Origin: Bacteroidota bacterium | GTDB lineage: Bacteria; Bacteroidota; Bacteroidia; Bacteroidales; UBA10428 | DNA: 59,663 nt | Direction of reading: 5' to 3' | Assembly: GCA_003252385.1 (NCBI GenBank) | Contig: QKEH01000001.1 | Location: 1 to 59,663 of the forward strand | Shown here: positions 34,377 to 43,699 of the stretch, in pieces | How positions within the stretch are numbered: the stretch's first letter is position 1 | Layout of the letters: the number at the start of each line of letters is the position of its first letter | Position numbers and translations under genes: made by a program | The notes under the pieces: generated by a model | The model's database searches: none | What the model was told of the DNA's origin: nothing | What the model saw: the letters and a program-made list of their open reading frames with translations, nothing else

Positions 34377-35381
34377 ATGAAAGAACTCTATCCGTTTAAA
34401 TTCACTCCCATACTCTTTGATAAAATATGGGGAGGTGCCAAACTTAAGAGCGAACTTAACAAACCCATATCATCCCAAACCACTGGTGAAAGCTGGGAAA
34501 TATCGGGAGTACCCGGTTACGAGTCGGAAATAGCCAACGGGTATCTGAGTGGGAATAATCTAGAGGAACTTATTGAAGTATACATGGGCGACCTGGTAGG
34601 CGACCGCATCTATAATGAGTTTGGAACACAATTTCCTTTACTGGTGAAATTTATTGATGCCAACGATGTGCTATCCATACAAGTACACCCCAACGACCAA
34701 TTGGCTCGAAAACGACACAATTCTTTTGGAAAAACCGAGATGTGGTATGTGATGCAAGCCAACCCCGGCGCAGAACTCATTGTCGGTTTTAATTGTGAGG
34801 TAGATCGCGAAACCTATCTGAAACACGTAAACGAGAAAAAACTACCCGAAATTCTAAACTATGAGCAAGTAGAGGCTGGCGATGTCTTTCTGCTCCCGGC
34901 AGGTAGGGTACATGCCATAGGTTCCGGAATTCTGCTGGCCGAAATTCAACAAACCTCCGATATCACCTATCGTATTTACGACTTCGATCGACGGGATGCC
35001 CAGGGTAACCTGCGCGACCTGCATACAGATGCAGCAGTGGACGCCATTGATTTTACCACTCCTGAACGTTATAAGACCAATTATAAGGTGATCCCCAACT
35101 TTCCATCCACCCTGGTATCGTGCCCCTATTTCACCAGCATGATGATCGATCTGGACACTCCTCTGAAGAAAGACACAACCGATCTGGATTGTTTCATGAT
35201 CTATATGTGTCTGGAAGGAAGTTGCCGCATCGATTATTTTGATGAAGAAATGGTGTCCCTTACAAAAGGTGACACCGTATTGATACCGGCATCGGTAACC
35301 GAATACCGGCTCATTCCCGATCCAAAGGCACGGTTACTCGAAGTGTACATCCTCCCCAAAGAAGATAACCCTGAAGCATAA
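34377..35381 (+). CDS. manA: Mannose-6-phosphate isomerase, class I
   Basis: Interconverts fructose 6-phosphate and mannose 6-phosphate using zinc, feeding GDP-mannose synthesis. 334 residues with KIWGG near the start, the zinc ligand set in LSIQVHPND (Gln and His), EMWYVM (Glu) and GRVHAIG (His), and ISDITYRIYDFDR (catalytic Arg region). This is the shorter bacterial class I form. Its stop abuts the engB start with no gap. Confidence 0.95.
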   Translation: MKELYPFKFTPILFDKIWGGAKLKSELNKPISSQTTGESWEISGVPGYESEIANGYLSGNNLEELIEVYMGDLVGDRIYNEFGTQFPLLVKFIDANDVLSIQVHPNDQLARKRHNSFGKTEMWYVMQANPGAELIVGFNCEVDRETYLKHVNEKKLPEILNYEQVEAGDVFLLPAGRVHAIGSGILLAEIQQTSDITYRIYDFDRRDAQGNLRDLHTDAAVDAIDFTTPERYKTNYKVIPNFPSTLVSCPYFTSMMIDLDTPLKKDTTDLDCFMIYMCLEGSCRIDYFDEEMVSLTKGDTVLIPASVTEYRLIPDPKARLLEVYILPKEDNPEA

Positions 35382-35981
35382 ATGGAGATACAAGACGTTC
35401 GTTTCGTTAAAAGCAGCCCCGATGAAATAAGTTGCCCACAAGGCAATTTACCCGAATATGCCTTTGTTGGCCGATCAAATGTGGGTAAATCATCGCTCAT
35501 CAATTACCTAACCGATCGGAAAAACCTGGCAAAAACTTCGGCTCAACCCGGAAAAACCAAGCTCATCAATCATTTTTTGGTTGATGACTGCTGGTACCTG
35601 GTCGATTTGCCCGGTTATGGTTATGCCAAGGTCTCGAAAGGCGAACGAAAATCCTTCATGTCGTTATTGTACAACTACCTGGAACGTCGTGCCAGCATGG
35701 TATGTCTTTTTGTGTTAATTGACAGCCGGCATGCTCCTCAGAATAACGACCTGGAATTCATTCAGTGGCTGGGCGAAAATCAAATTCCTTTTGCATTGAT
35801 TTTTACCAAAACCGATAAACTGTCCGCTCTCAAACTGCAACAGTCCATTGAACAGTATAAAAAAACGTTACTCCAAACCTGGGAAAGCTTTCCGCCGTTT
35901 TTTATATCCTCTACCCTTGCAAAAACGGGGCGTGACGAGATTCTCCGGTTCATTGCCGACACCAAGGACTCCTCCGCATAA
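35382..35981 (+). CDS. engB: Ribosome biogenesis GTPase YsxC/EngB
   Basis: TRAFAC-class GTPase needed for 50S subunit maturation. 199 residues: G1 GRSNVGKSSL, a G2 Thr in the TSAQPGKTKLIN segment, G3 DLPGYGYA, G4 FTKTDKL, and G5-like ISSTLAKTG. All EngB motifs and the expected length are present. It starts immediately after the manA stop, so the two are co-transcribed. Confidence 0.95.
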   Translation: MEIQDVRFVKSSPDEISCPQGNLPEYAFVGRSNVGKSSLINYLTDRKNLAKTSAQPGKTKLINHFLVDDCWYLVDLPGYGYAKVSKGERKSFMSLLYNYLERRASMVCLFVLIDSRHAPQNNDLEFIQWLGENQIPFALIFTKTDKLSALKLQQSIEQYKKTLLQTWESFPPFFISSTLAKTGRDEILRFIADTKDSSA

Positions 35982-36053
35982 TGCCCATGCACCTGTTTAA
36001 AAGCCGTTGATTAATTAAAAACTCAAACATGCCGGTATTGCGGTGATATTGTT

Positions 36054-36061
36054 TACTTTTG
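36054..36061 (+). promoter_or_regulatory. Bacteroidota -7 box before prs
   Basis: TACTTTTG fits TAnnTTTG and lies 42 bp before the prs ATG. The -33 region lacks a clear TTTG at the normal distance. Confidence 0.4.
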
Positions 36062-36103
36062 CAGCGCCAAAACAGTATGTAACTGATTTATTCTTACTTA
36101 AAA

Positions 36104-37042
36104 ATGAAGATTAAAGCACCCATTAAGTTTTTTGCAGGCCGCTCATCGGTGTATCTGGCTGAGAAAATTGCAAAAAGTTACGGAACAGAACTCGGTTCTT
36201 CGTCAGTGCTGGAATTCAGCGATGGAGAATTTCAACCATCCTACCTCGAGTCGGTGCGAGGCTGTATTGTATTTATTGTTCAATCTACCTTCCCTCCACA
36301 GGACAACCTTATGGAGCTTTTACTAATGATTGACGCCGCCAAACGGGCTTCCGCCTACAAAGTGGTTGCAGTAATGCCCTACCTCGGACTGGCGCGCCAG
36401 GATCGGAAGGATCGTCCGCGTTGTGCCATTGGAGCCAAACTGGTGGCCGATTTACTGGTAACTGCAGGTGCCGACCGCGTGATGACCATGGATTTGCACG
36501 CCGATCAGATCCAGGGTTTCTTTGATGTACCGGTAGATCACTTGTATGCGTCGTCGCTTTTTGTGCCCTACCTAAAAAAGCTCGAGTTGCCCGACATGGT
36601 TATTGCTGCTCCCGACATGGGAGGTTCGAAACGCGCCAATGCCTACTCGCGCTATCTGAATAGCGAAATGGTAATTTGCTACAAGCTGCGTAAAAAAGCC
36701 AATGTTATTTCGGAGATGAAAGTGATTGGCGATGTGGAAGGCAAAGATATCATTATAGTAGACGACATGATTGATACCGCAGGCACTCTGTGCCTGGCAG
36801 CCGACATGATGATGGAACAAGGTGCCAGCAGTGTGCGTGCCGTAGCCACCCATCCGGTACTTTCCGGCCCGGCCTACGACCGCATCAATCAATCCTCCCT
36901 GAAGGAGTTGGTAGTTAGCGACACCATTCCATTGAAACAGGAGTGCGAAAAAATTCAGGTAATCTCCGTAGCCGACCTTTTTGCGGATGTAATTAACAAC
37001 GTATACAAATACAAGTCGATAAGCTCGAATTTTATATTTTAA
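36104..37042 (+). CDS. prs: Ribose-phosphate pyrophosphokinase
   Basis: Makes PRPP from ribose 5-phosphate and ATP for nucleotide, histidine and NAD synthesis. 312 residues with the FSDGEFQPSYLESVRG flexible-loop region, the RQDRKDRPRCAIGAK catalytic loop, MDLHADQIQGFFDVPVDHLYA, and the PRPP-binding VDDMIDTAGTL motif. A typical class I enzyme. Confidence 0.96.
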   Translation: MKIKAPIKFFAGRSSVYLAEKIAKSYGTELGSSSVLEFSDGEFQPSYLESVRGCIVFIVQSTFPPQDNLMELLLMIDAAKRASAYKVVAVMPYLGLARQDRKDRPRCAIGAKLVADLLVTAGADRVMTMDLHADQIQGFFDVPVDHLYASSLFVPYLKKLELPDMVIAAPDMGGSKRANAYSRYLNSEMVICYKLRKKANVISEMKVIGDVEGKDIIIVDDMIDTAGTLCLAADMMMEQGASSVRAVATHPVLSGPAYDRINQSSLKELVVSDTIPLKQECEKIQVISVADLFADVINNVYKYKSISSNFIF

Positions 37043-37046
37043 TCAC

Positions 37047-37054
37047 TATATTTG
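37047..37054 (+). promoter_or_regulatory. Bacteroidota -7 box before rplY
   Basis: TATATTTG fits TAnnTTTG, 88 bp before the rplY start. The long leader that results contains a small hairpin (37086-37101) described in the findings. Confidence 0.4.
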
Positions 37055-37142
37055 CACGCCTTTTTCACACGGCTTTTTGCCAGTGGTGTAATGGGGAACA
37101 CAGCTTCCAAGTAGCACAAGTCTAATATTTTAGAAAAGGAAA

Positions 37143-37766
37143 ATGAAATCAATTGAATTAAAAGCAAGCCTAAGGACTGAGTTAGGCAAAAAAGACACCA
37201 TGGCACTGCGCAGAGCCGGACAAGTGCCTTGCGTAATGTACGGCGGCGAAACCAACATTCATTTCGCTGCTTCAGCCAACGATTTTCGTCATATCATTTA
37301 CAGCAGCCAGGTTTTTCTGGTGAAACTCGATATGAATGGAAAACAGTACCAGGCAGTTCTGAAAGACATGCAGTTCCACCCGGTAAGCGATCAAATCCTT
37401 CACATGGACTTTATCCAGGTTTTTGATGACAAACCGGTTGTAGTAGATCTACCCATCACCGTTTCAGGTACCTCCAAAGGTATTTTGGCCGGGGGTAAAC
37501 TGCGTCAGCGTCGTCGCTACCTTAAAGTTAAAGGCCTGTTGAAAGACCTGCCCGAAAACCTGGTAATCGACATAACTCCGTTGAGAATAGGAAGTCACGT
37601 AAAAGTAGAGGATCTGAAATACACCAACCTTGAGCTGCTTGATCCGGCGAAAGCTTTGGTACTGGGTATTGCTGCTTCACGTGTTTCTAAAGGTGGTGCT
37701 GTGGCTTCCGACGAAGAGGAAGAAGGAGCAGAAGCAGCTGCTGAAACCGCTGCATCCGAAGAATAA
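37143..37766 (+). CDS. rplY: 50S ribosomal protein L25/general stress protein Ctc
   Basis: Binds 5S rRNA. 207 residues: an N-terminal L25 domain (MKSIELKASLRTELGKKD, then VPCVMYGG and MDFIQV) and the C-terminal TL5-type extension ending in an acidic Glu/Ala tail (SDEEEEGAEAAAE). The longer, CTC-type form is common in Bacteroidota. It lies 11 bp before pth, which is translated from a TTG. Confidence 0.95.
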   Translation: MKSIELKASLRTELGKKDTMALRRAGQVPCVMYGGETNIHFAASANDFRHIIYSSQVFLVKLDMNGKQYQAVLKDMQFHPVSDQILHMDFIQVFDDKPVVVDLPITVSGTSKGILAGGKLRQRRRYLKVKGLLKDLPENLVIDITPLRIGSHVKVEDLKYTNLELLDPAKALVLGIAASRVSKGGAVASDEEEEGAEAAAETAASEE

Positions 37767-37777
37767 ACCAACTGCAT

Positions 37778-38347
37778 TTGAAGTACCTTATTACGGGTTT
37801 GGGGAATATCGGTTCCGAATACCACAACACCCGACATAATATAGGATTTAGAATATTGGATGCCTTAGCCGGGGCATCCAATATTTCTTTTGAGGATCAG
37901 CGTTATGGCATGGTCAGCTCCTACCGTTTTAAAGGCCGTTTGTTTATTCTGCTAAAGCCATCGACCTACATGAACCGAAGTGGATTGGCCGTGGATTACT
38001 GGCTTAAAAAAGAAAAACTTACCACGGAAAACCTGCTGGTTTTAGTGGATGATTTAGCACTTCCGTTTGGAGCCGTTCGCGTGCGCCCAAAAGGAGGTGA
38101 TGGAGGTCATAACGGACTGGCAAATATCAACCAGGTATTAGGTACATCGAATTACGCGCGGGTGCGCTTCGGAATTGGCAATGATTTTTCCGCGGGAAAA
38201 CAGGTAGATTACGTGTTGAGCGACTGGTCCGAAGAGGAAACCCGGCAGTTGCCCGAAAAGCTGAATTCTTGCATCCAGATCATACAAAGTTTTGGCACTG
38301 TAGGCCTGCAACGCACCATGAATCAGTTCAACACGAACAAGGAATAA
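37778..38347 (+). CDS. pth: Peptidyl-tRNA hydrolase
   Basis: Frees tRNA from peptidyl-tRNA that drops off the ribosome. 189 residues: LITGLGNIGSEYHNTRHNIGF carries the catalytic His of the RHNIG motif, followed by KPSTYMNRSG, DDLALPFG and GGDGGHNGL. The start codon is TTG; the residues after it align exactly with the family's usual N-terminus, and no ATG is available nearby. Coupled to rplY by a short 11-bp gap. Confidence 0.95.
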   Translation: MKYLITGLGNIGSEYHNTRHNIGFRILDALAGASNISFEDQRYGMVSSYRFKGRLFILLKPSTYMNRSGLAVDYWLKKEKLTTENLLVLVDDLALPFGAVRVRPKGGDGGHNGLANINQVLGTSNYARVRFGIGNDFSAGKQVDYVLSDWSEEETRQLPEKLNSCIQIIQSFGTVGLQRTMNQFNTNKE

Positions 38348-38419
38348 TGTTCTGAAGGCTAATTGCTTTCTGACTTTTCCTGAATCTACGCTAACTTTAT
38401 TCTATCCAGCCCACTTTCA

Positions 38420-40552
38420 CTATAAATCAAGTTGCGCCTGATGTGTCCGGCTGGTATTCATCCGTATCTGTTCTTCCTGCCAGGTCAGGTATTTATTCAC
38501 TTTCTTAAGCAAATCGTCGATACGTAAGGGCTTGGCAATGTAATCGTCGCAACCGGCCTTTAGGCAACTTTCCTCATCAGTAGACATGGCATAGGCGGTT
38601 TGTGCAATAATGGGCAGGTTCTTGCGCTTGGATTTTATGTGTCGGGTTGCCTCAAAGCCATTCATATTAGGGAGTTTGATATCCATCAACACCAGGTCAA
38701 TGGTCAAATCTGCTTCACAACGGTCAATAGCTTCCAAACCATTAGTCGCCCGGTAGATTTTTGCTCCCGTAGGCACCAGAATAGTTTCCAATAGATTGTA
38801 GTTTACATCTTCGTCTTCGGCAATGAGTATGGTTTTACCTCTCCAATTGTAATCGTCCTTATAGTCGATTTCGGATGGACGATCGAGGTCGACGCCGGGT
38901 TTATACGGAATATTGAAATAAAAAGTCGACCCTTCATTTTTCTTGGATTCCACCCAGATGAATCCGCCCAATTTTTCTGCCAATCCTTTTGATATGGAAA
39001 GTCCCAGTCCGGTTCCTCCGTAAAGCTTACTGAAAGAAGTACTGGCTTGTCTGAATCGGTCGAATACGATTTTTTGTTCATCTTCGCTCAGGCCTATACC
39101 CGTATCTTTAACATAGAAACTGATATCTTTCCGCTTATTGACGTAATACCCAAACTCAATACTTCCCTCGTCGGTAAATTTAATGGCGTTGGATAGTAAA
39201 TTGGTCATAATTTGTTCCAATCGGACTTTGTCGGTAAACACGGCCGATTCCCGATCCTTCAGTCCAGGTTTGAAATGCAGTTCAATCTCTTTCCGCTGCA
39301 GCTCCAATTGATGCATATTGCTCTCATACAAATCGCTCAGCATTTTATTCAGATTGAAGTTTTTGTTGAAAATGGAGATTTGATCGGCTTCAATCTTGGA
39401 AATATCAATGATATCGGTGATAATATGGAGTAACTGACGACAATTGGTATTGATCAGGTCAACATATTGTTTGCGCTTTTCATCGGAGAGCACCCGGTTT
39501 CGGATCAGCGTGGCAAATCCTAGAATGGCATTCATGGGAGTGCGTATCTCATGACTCATGTTGGCCAGAAAGGCCGACTTCAGCTTATCACTTTCTTCGG
39601 CTTTCTCTTTGGATGCTTTTAGTTCGTCGTTAATGAGTTTGAGTTTAACGTTCTGCACAGCCAACTTTTCGGAGTAGTTGCGGATCTCTTCTTCGCTTCT
39701 TTTCCGTTTGGAAATTTCGAGCGATATACCCGTAATACCTATTACCTCTCCTGCAGTGTCGAATATGGGGGCTTTGAAGGTTTCAAACCAGGACTCGTTC
39801 ACTTTCTCTTCAAAGAAGAGCTGCTTTTTGGTACAAATAATCTTAAGGTCTTCCTCGCGATACCGCTGTGCCACCCGGTCGGGGTACAAATCGTAATCGC
39901 TCTTCCCTATAATTTCTTCCACGGTGCGGTTGAGCGATTGAGCAAAGGACTCATTAACCGACAGATAACGACCTTCACAATCTTTCAGCCAGGCATAATG
40001 AGGCAAGGTATTCAGAATAGCCTTCTTTTGTACCTCACTCTTCACCAAAGCTTCTTCGGTTTGTTTGCGGGTGGTAATATCGGTAACAATTCCTTCAATG
40101 GCCACGGCAACCCCTTCGGTATCCCGAATGATTAGATTTTTCTGTTGTATCCAACGCTCTTCCCCGTTTCGTTTAATAATCTTAATCTCATAGTATTCAG
40201 GAGCTTCACCCCGAAGCAAGGCCCTCCAATTCTTAATAAAGGGCTTAAAATATGAAGGATGAACAATCCGCCGTATCAGCAACGGTGTCTTGTAGAATGC
40301 TTCCGGCTCATAACCGAAGAGTTCCATGGACTGAGGACTTACATACTCGTAACGAAGTTCGGGAAGAACCAAACGGTACACTACATCGTTAACATTCTCT
40401 GTTATTCGATAGAATCGATCCTTATAGTAATTCTCTTTGGGTAAAAAGGATTTACGAAGCAGATTAACCTCTTCCTTTAACTTGAGGAGTTGTTCCTTGT
40501 ACTGCTGGTTCTGGAACTCCAGTTCGCTGTATGTAGGTGGTATTTTTGACAA
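38420..40552 (-). CDS. Hybrid histidine kinase (PAS-PAS-HisKA-HATPase-REC)
   Basis: A 710-residue soluble sensor. N-terminal coiled coil (1-40), PAS with PAC end (about 45-165), second PAS (about 170-295), coiled coil, HisKA with His334 ([15 protein letters not shown]), HATPase (NLLSNAIKF, DTGIGL, GGTGLGLSI), and a receiver with Asp624 (LVLMDIKLP) and KP (YIAKPL). No transmembrane segment. It is an orphan, with no DNA-binding response regulator nearby; phosphate would have to leave through an HPt or another receiver encoded elsewhere. It resembles the kinase at the left edge in overall design. Confidence 0.9.
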   Translation of the reverse strand: MSKIPPTYSELEFQNQQYKEQLLKLKEEVNLLRKSFLPKENYYKDRFYRITENVNDVVYRLVLPELRYEYVSPQSMELFGYEPEAFYKTPLLIRRIVHPSYFKPFIKNWRALLRGEAPEYYEIKIIKRNGEERWIQQKNLIIRDTEGVAVAIEGIVTDITTRKQTEEALVKSEVQKKAILNTLPHYAWLKDCEGRYLSVNESFAQSLNRTVEEIIGKSDYDLYPDRVAQRYREEDLKIICTKKQLFFEEKVNESWFETFKAPIFDTAGEVIGITGISLEISKRKRSEEEIRNYSEKLAVQNVKLKLINDELKASKEKAEESDKLKSAFLANMSHEIRTPMNAILGFATLIRNRVLSDEKRKQYVDLINTNCRQLLHIITDIIDISKIEADQISIFNKNFNLNKMLSDLYESNMHQLELQRKEIELHFKPGLKDRESAVFTDKVRLEQIMTNLLSNAIKFTDEGSIEFGYYVNKRKDISFYVKDTGIGLSEDEQKIVFDRFRQASTSFSKLYGGTGLGLSISKGLAEKLGGFIWVESKKNEGSTFYFNIPYKPGVDLDRPSEIDYKDDYNWRGKTILIAEDEDVNYNLLETILVPTGAKIYRATNGLEAIDRCEADLTIDLVLMDIKLPNMNGFEATRHIKSKRKNLPIIAQTAYAMSTDEESCLKAGCDDYIAKPLRIDDLLKKVNKYLTWQEEQIRMNTSRTHQAQLDL

Positions 40553-40855
40553 GTTATTCAGACTGTTTTAGGGCGAAAAGCAAGTTATGATAATTCATAT
40601 AAAAAACAAAATACGTTAAACTAATTTTGAATGCTAGTTTCAATTTATTGATTTAGTGCGCTTTACATAGTTACGTATCACATACTCTTTATGGACTGGA
40701 ATTGCACTGTCCTTATTGGTTGTTTCCGTCTATCCTGGCTCACCAACTCGGTTAATCCATAGAAAAAACGTGTTTTATCCCAAAAAGACAGGGATTCACA
40801 AATCCATTTCAACCCCAAAGTTACCATACGCGTACACCCTTGGAAATACCCTGTC
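40553..40855. other. 303-bp intergenic region between divergent hybrid kinase and TPR genes
   Basis: Holds the leaders and promoters of both flanking genes. I find no convincing TAnnTTTG box, hairpin or repeat in it; the 83-codon minus-strand frame at its edge overlaps the TPR gene and is a shadow. Confidence 0.4.
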
Positions 40856-41971
40856 ATGAACCTTCTCAACCTGAAGACTGCACTAAATTGCCTGCTTACC
40901 CTTTTCTTCATTGAATCTGCACAGGCCATTCCCGATGCAGAGCTGAATTCATTTGGCCATCACCTCGAAAGCTCCTTAAATAATGGCAATCCGTACTTTT
41001 TTAATCGCTCCTTCGATCTGAATGGTTTATTGGAATCCCTATACCTCCGCCACCCTGAAATGCAGGATTCGGAGTACAATACCGGATTTTCCGAAGGCAT
41101 ACAACACCACTTTGACCTGGGTAGCATGATTACACACTCGTTGCAGTATGGAGGAAGTATAACCTATCTACATGCCCTGAAGGAAAATAACGGTACACAG
41201 CTTTGCTTCCGGTTAATCGGTGCGTCGGGTATTGATTACTACCTGTTTAAGTTGACTGATAAGGATAAGTACATGGTTATTACCGATATGTATCTGGCCA
41301 GCAAGGGGGAATGGATCAGCCAAACCATTGAAGAAAATTACCAGCAACACCGTCCTGATTTGCGCAAAACGGAATCCATCCGGGAAAGCGAAGCTCCTCA
41401 GACCCTGCAGAATCTGAACCATAAAAGGAAATTCCGGGCTGCCTGGAAGGAATGGAAACAATTACCCTACAACATGCAGGTGACCAAGTCGTCGCTTTGT
41501 GCTGCCCTAATGTGTACGGGTAATTTAAGCCATGCCGATTTTATAAAAGGCTTTGCTCAATGGAACAAGCACTACCCCCAAGAACCTTCGAAATACCTGA
41601 TTCCGCTGAACAAACTTATTGAACATAAAGCCTATTCCCTGGCCCTGGCTTATACCGACAGCTTGTCGGCGTCGGTAGGTTCCGATCCTGCGTTACTAAT
41701 CTTTCGCGCCGACATACTGCACCGACAAGGTAACGAAGAAGAAGCGACCCGTGAACTTTCCCGGTTGATTGAAACCGATCCGCAATTCCAAACCGGTTAT
41801 ATCGCCCTGTTGGAATACCACCTGAAAGCACAACGCTTCCGCGAAGCCACAGAACTTTTGGATAGGATGACATTGGAATTCAATGCCTACAAGAACGAAT
41901 TACTCCCTTTGGTGGCCAACCACCGCCAGTTTATAAAATCCGATGTGTACCGGCATTGGATCCTGAATTAG
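40856..41971 (+). CDS. Exported TPR-like protein of unknown function
   Basis: 371 residues with a signal peptide (ALNCLLTLFFIESAQA). The first 160 residues are a mixed domain with no family I can name (YLRHPEMQDSEYN, LHALKENNGTQLCFRLIG). Residues about 190-360 are helical repeats of the TPR type, for example ALAYTDSLSASVGSDPALL, then ILHRQGNEEEATRELSRLIE and ALLEYHLKAQRFREATELL. It is probably periplasmic and involved in protein-protein contacts. Its 3' end overlaps the convergent gamma-carbonic anhydrase gene by 4 bp. Confidence 0.6.
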   Translation: MNLLNLKTALNCLLTLFFIESAQAIPDAELNSFGHHLESSLNNGNPYFFNRSFDLNGLLESLYLRHPEMQDSEYNTGFSEGIQHHFDLGSMITHSLQYGGSITYLHALKENNGTQLCFRLIGASGIDYYLFKLTDKDKYMVITDMYLASKGEWISQTIEENYQQHRPDLRKTESIRESEAPQTLQNLNHKRKFRAAWKEWKQLPYNMQVTKSSLCAALMCTGNLSHADFIKGFAQWNKHYPQEPSKYLIPLNKLIEHKAYSLALAYTDSLSASVGSDPALLIFRADILHRQGNEEEATRELSRLIETDPQFQTGYIALLEYHLKAQRFREATELLDRMTLEFNAYKNELLPLVANHRQFIKSDVYRHWILN

Positions 41972-42489
41972 CTGCCCTGGGTATACCACGATGCATAGGT
42001 TGCATAATTGGTGGCTATACCTTCGATCATGGTTCTGGACTGCTCCGGCTCAATATCTTTTACTTTCTTTGCCGGATTACCTGCCCAAACAGAGCCTGGC
42101 TCCACAACCGTATTGGATAACAGAATCGCTCCGGCAGCAATAATGGAATTTTCGCCCACTTCGGCAAAATCGAGCAAAATGGCTCCCATCCCAATAAGTA
42201 CATTCTTGTGAATTTTGGCACCATGAATTATGGCATTGTGGCCAACCGTAACGTTATCGCCAATTTCAACCACCGATTTGTTATAGAGTGTATGAAGCAC
42301 AGCCCCATCCTGAATGTTTACCCGATTTCCGATTCGAATCGGATTTACATCGCCTCGTAATACTGCATTGAACCAAATGCTGCACCCCTCACCTATTTCC
42401 ACATCACCAATGATGGTGGCATTTTCGGCCAGGTAGCAATCTGCAGGAATTTTGGGTGTAAAACCCCGAACCGATTTTATTAGAGCCAT
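41968..42489 (-). CDS. Gamma-carbonic anhydrase-like hexapeptide protein (YrdA family)
   Basis: 173 residues from the Met at 42489, preferred over an upstream in-frame Met because a promoter box lies between them and MALIKSVRGFTPKIPADCYLAE is the usual family start. Left-handed beta-helix hexapeptides run through the protein (for example IGDVEIGEGCSIWFNAVLRGD). The three histidine metal ligands are visible: His of VLHTLY, and the pair in GHNAIIHG. Activity as a carbonic anhydrase is unproven in most of this group; many are annotated only as hexapeptide transferases. Confidence 0.88.
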   Translation of the reverse strand: MALIKSVRGFTPKIPADCYLAENATIIGDVEIGEGCSIWFNAVLRGDVNPIRIGNRVNIQDGAVLHTLYNKSVVEIGDNVTVGHNAIIHGAKIHKNVLIGMGAILLDFAEVGENSIIAAGAILLSNTVVEPGSVWAGNPAKKVKDIEPEQSRTMIEGIATNYATYASWYTQGS

Positions 42490-42506
42490 ATTTGTTATTT
42501 TGCCGG

Positions 42507-42541
42507 CAAAGTTACACGATAACCAGTATCCATCCGGCAAA
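42507..42541 (-). promoter_or_regulatory. Bacteroidota promoter of the gamma-CA gene
   Basis: On the minus strand TTTG (complement of 42538-42541) and TAACTTTG (complement of 42507-42514), separated by 23 bases, slightly longer than the usual 19-21. It sits 18 bases before the chosen start and overlaps the stop region of the upstream barrel gene, so this gene can be expressed apart from the sigma-factor operon. Confidence 0.5.
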
Positions 42542-42547
42542 CCGGCC

Positions 42548-43180
42548 TTAAAATTTACCAAACTTAAACCTTAAACCCACCGAATAGTTCGTTAACGCAT
42601 CGGGTTGGGCGTAGTATTGACCCAGATCGATATCGGTCGTAAACCGATAGCTTCCAAAAGCCGACATACGCATAAAGCGGTTCAAATTGAATTCCAACTC
42701 CACGCCCGGCTCTACCAACATAAACACCCCGCTTTGTTCCACATAGGTTTCCACGGTATTATCCTGTTCGTACCAGGAGGTAGCTGCCACTCCGCCAATA
42801 CCGGCTAAAACCGGAAACGAAAGGTGTACCGGCCAATTTGGAAAAACAAACAATTCGGCAAAGAACCCCCCATAACCACCGGTAAGGTTAATTTTCTGAT
42901 TTAGAGCCGGTTCTTCATGATAATTGTTCATAAAACCGCCTCCTCCCACACCCAGCGCCAGCGTGTGTCCCAAAACAATCCCTCCTTTAGCATCGAAGGT
43001 TACCGCATCGTGACCATCAATAAACGAATACCCGAAGCCAAAACCTCCAAAGCCACCTATGGATTTTCCGCCAAATATGGTTCGGAACTCATCCTGATCC
43101 TTTTTTTGATCCAGTTCATCCTGTGCGGCTAATGGAAAGGTTAACCCCATCAGTAGCACTATGCTGTATATTTTATTCAT
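42548..43180 (-). CDS. Outer-membrane beta-barrel protein
   Basis: 210 residues with signal peptide (MNKIYSIVLLMGLTFPLAAQ), a short charged stretch (DELDQKKDQDEF), then a glycine- and aromatic-rich alternating pattern (IGGFGGFGFGYSFIDG, LALGVGGGGFMNN) and a C-terminal YSVGLRFKFGKF strand. It looks like an eight-to-ten-stranded barrel. The family is unnamed. It is the last gene of the leftward sigma-factor gene run. Confidence 0.7.
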   Translation of the reverse strand: MNKIYSIVLLMGLTFPLAAQDELDQKKDQDEFRTIFGGKSIGGFGGFGFGYSFIDGHDAVTFDAKGGIVLGHTLALGVGGGGFMNNYHEEPALNQKINLTGGYGGFFAELFVFPNWPVHLSFPVLAGIGGVAATSWYEQDNTVETYVEQSGVFMLVEPGVELEFNLNRFMRMSAFGSYRFTTDIDLGQYYAQPDALTNYSVGLRFKFGKF

Positions 43181-43191
43181 TACGCATTATT

Positions 43192-43683
43192 TTAGAAACG
43201 ATATTTCACTGCGAAGACAATATTGATTACCCGTAAACGAAAAAAACGATCCACCGAATATTCGAAATACGGTTGATTTGCCACAGAGAAGAGCAGGGGT
43301 AATTCCGATGCCATATAATCGATACCAGCCAAACCGTCGACCCCGAAACGAGGAGTCCACATCCAGTCGTGATAATATTCCCGGCCGAATGCTTTATAAT
43401 GATTGGTATACGCTACCCCGGCATGAATTCCGTAGCCGTATATAAATTTCAGGTTTTCGGATCGTTTCACACTTAAGGGCTTAAGGTATTCCTTTAGCCC
43501 AATAAATCGCATTCCTCTCTCCGAAAAACCTACCATACCTTCCACAGCATTTTCCTCGTCAAAAAACTGACGGTAGCTGAAAAAGGTGCCATCGCCTCCT
43601 CGCATGCCGGCATCGCGCGTGTAGTATTGCGCATGCACACCTGCAAACAAGCCCAGGAAGCATAATATACCCAGTAATTTCAT
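43192..43683 (-). CDS. Small exported barrel-like protein
   Basis: 163 residues from the Met at 43683, which begins a clear signal peptide (MKLLGILCFLGLFAGVHA); the ORF extension upstream lacks one and overlaps the previous gene. The body alternates aromatic and small residues (FIYGYGIHAGVAYTNHY) and ends in INIVFAVKYRF, the terminal-Phe pattern of outer-membrane barrels. No named family recognised. It sits 16 bp after the GIN-domain gene and 11 bp before the next barrel. Confidence 0.65.
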   Translation of the reverse strand: MKLLGILCFLGLFAGVHAQYYTRDAGMRGGDGTFFSYRQFFDEENAVEGMVGFSERGMRFIGLKEYLKPLSVKRSENLKFIYGYGIHAGVAYTNHYKAFGREYYHDWMWTPRFGVDGLAGIDYMASELPLLFSVANQPYFEYSVDRFFRLRVINIVFAVKYRF

Positions 43684-43699
43684 GAGTGCCTGCTTTAAA

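Noticed and set aside
37066-37142. tRNA gene before rplY
   Set aside because: A D-arm-like hairpin and CTTCCAA are visible, but there is no anticodon stem, T-arm or acceptor pairing.
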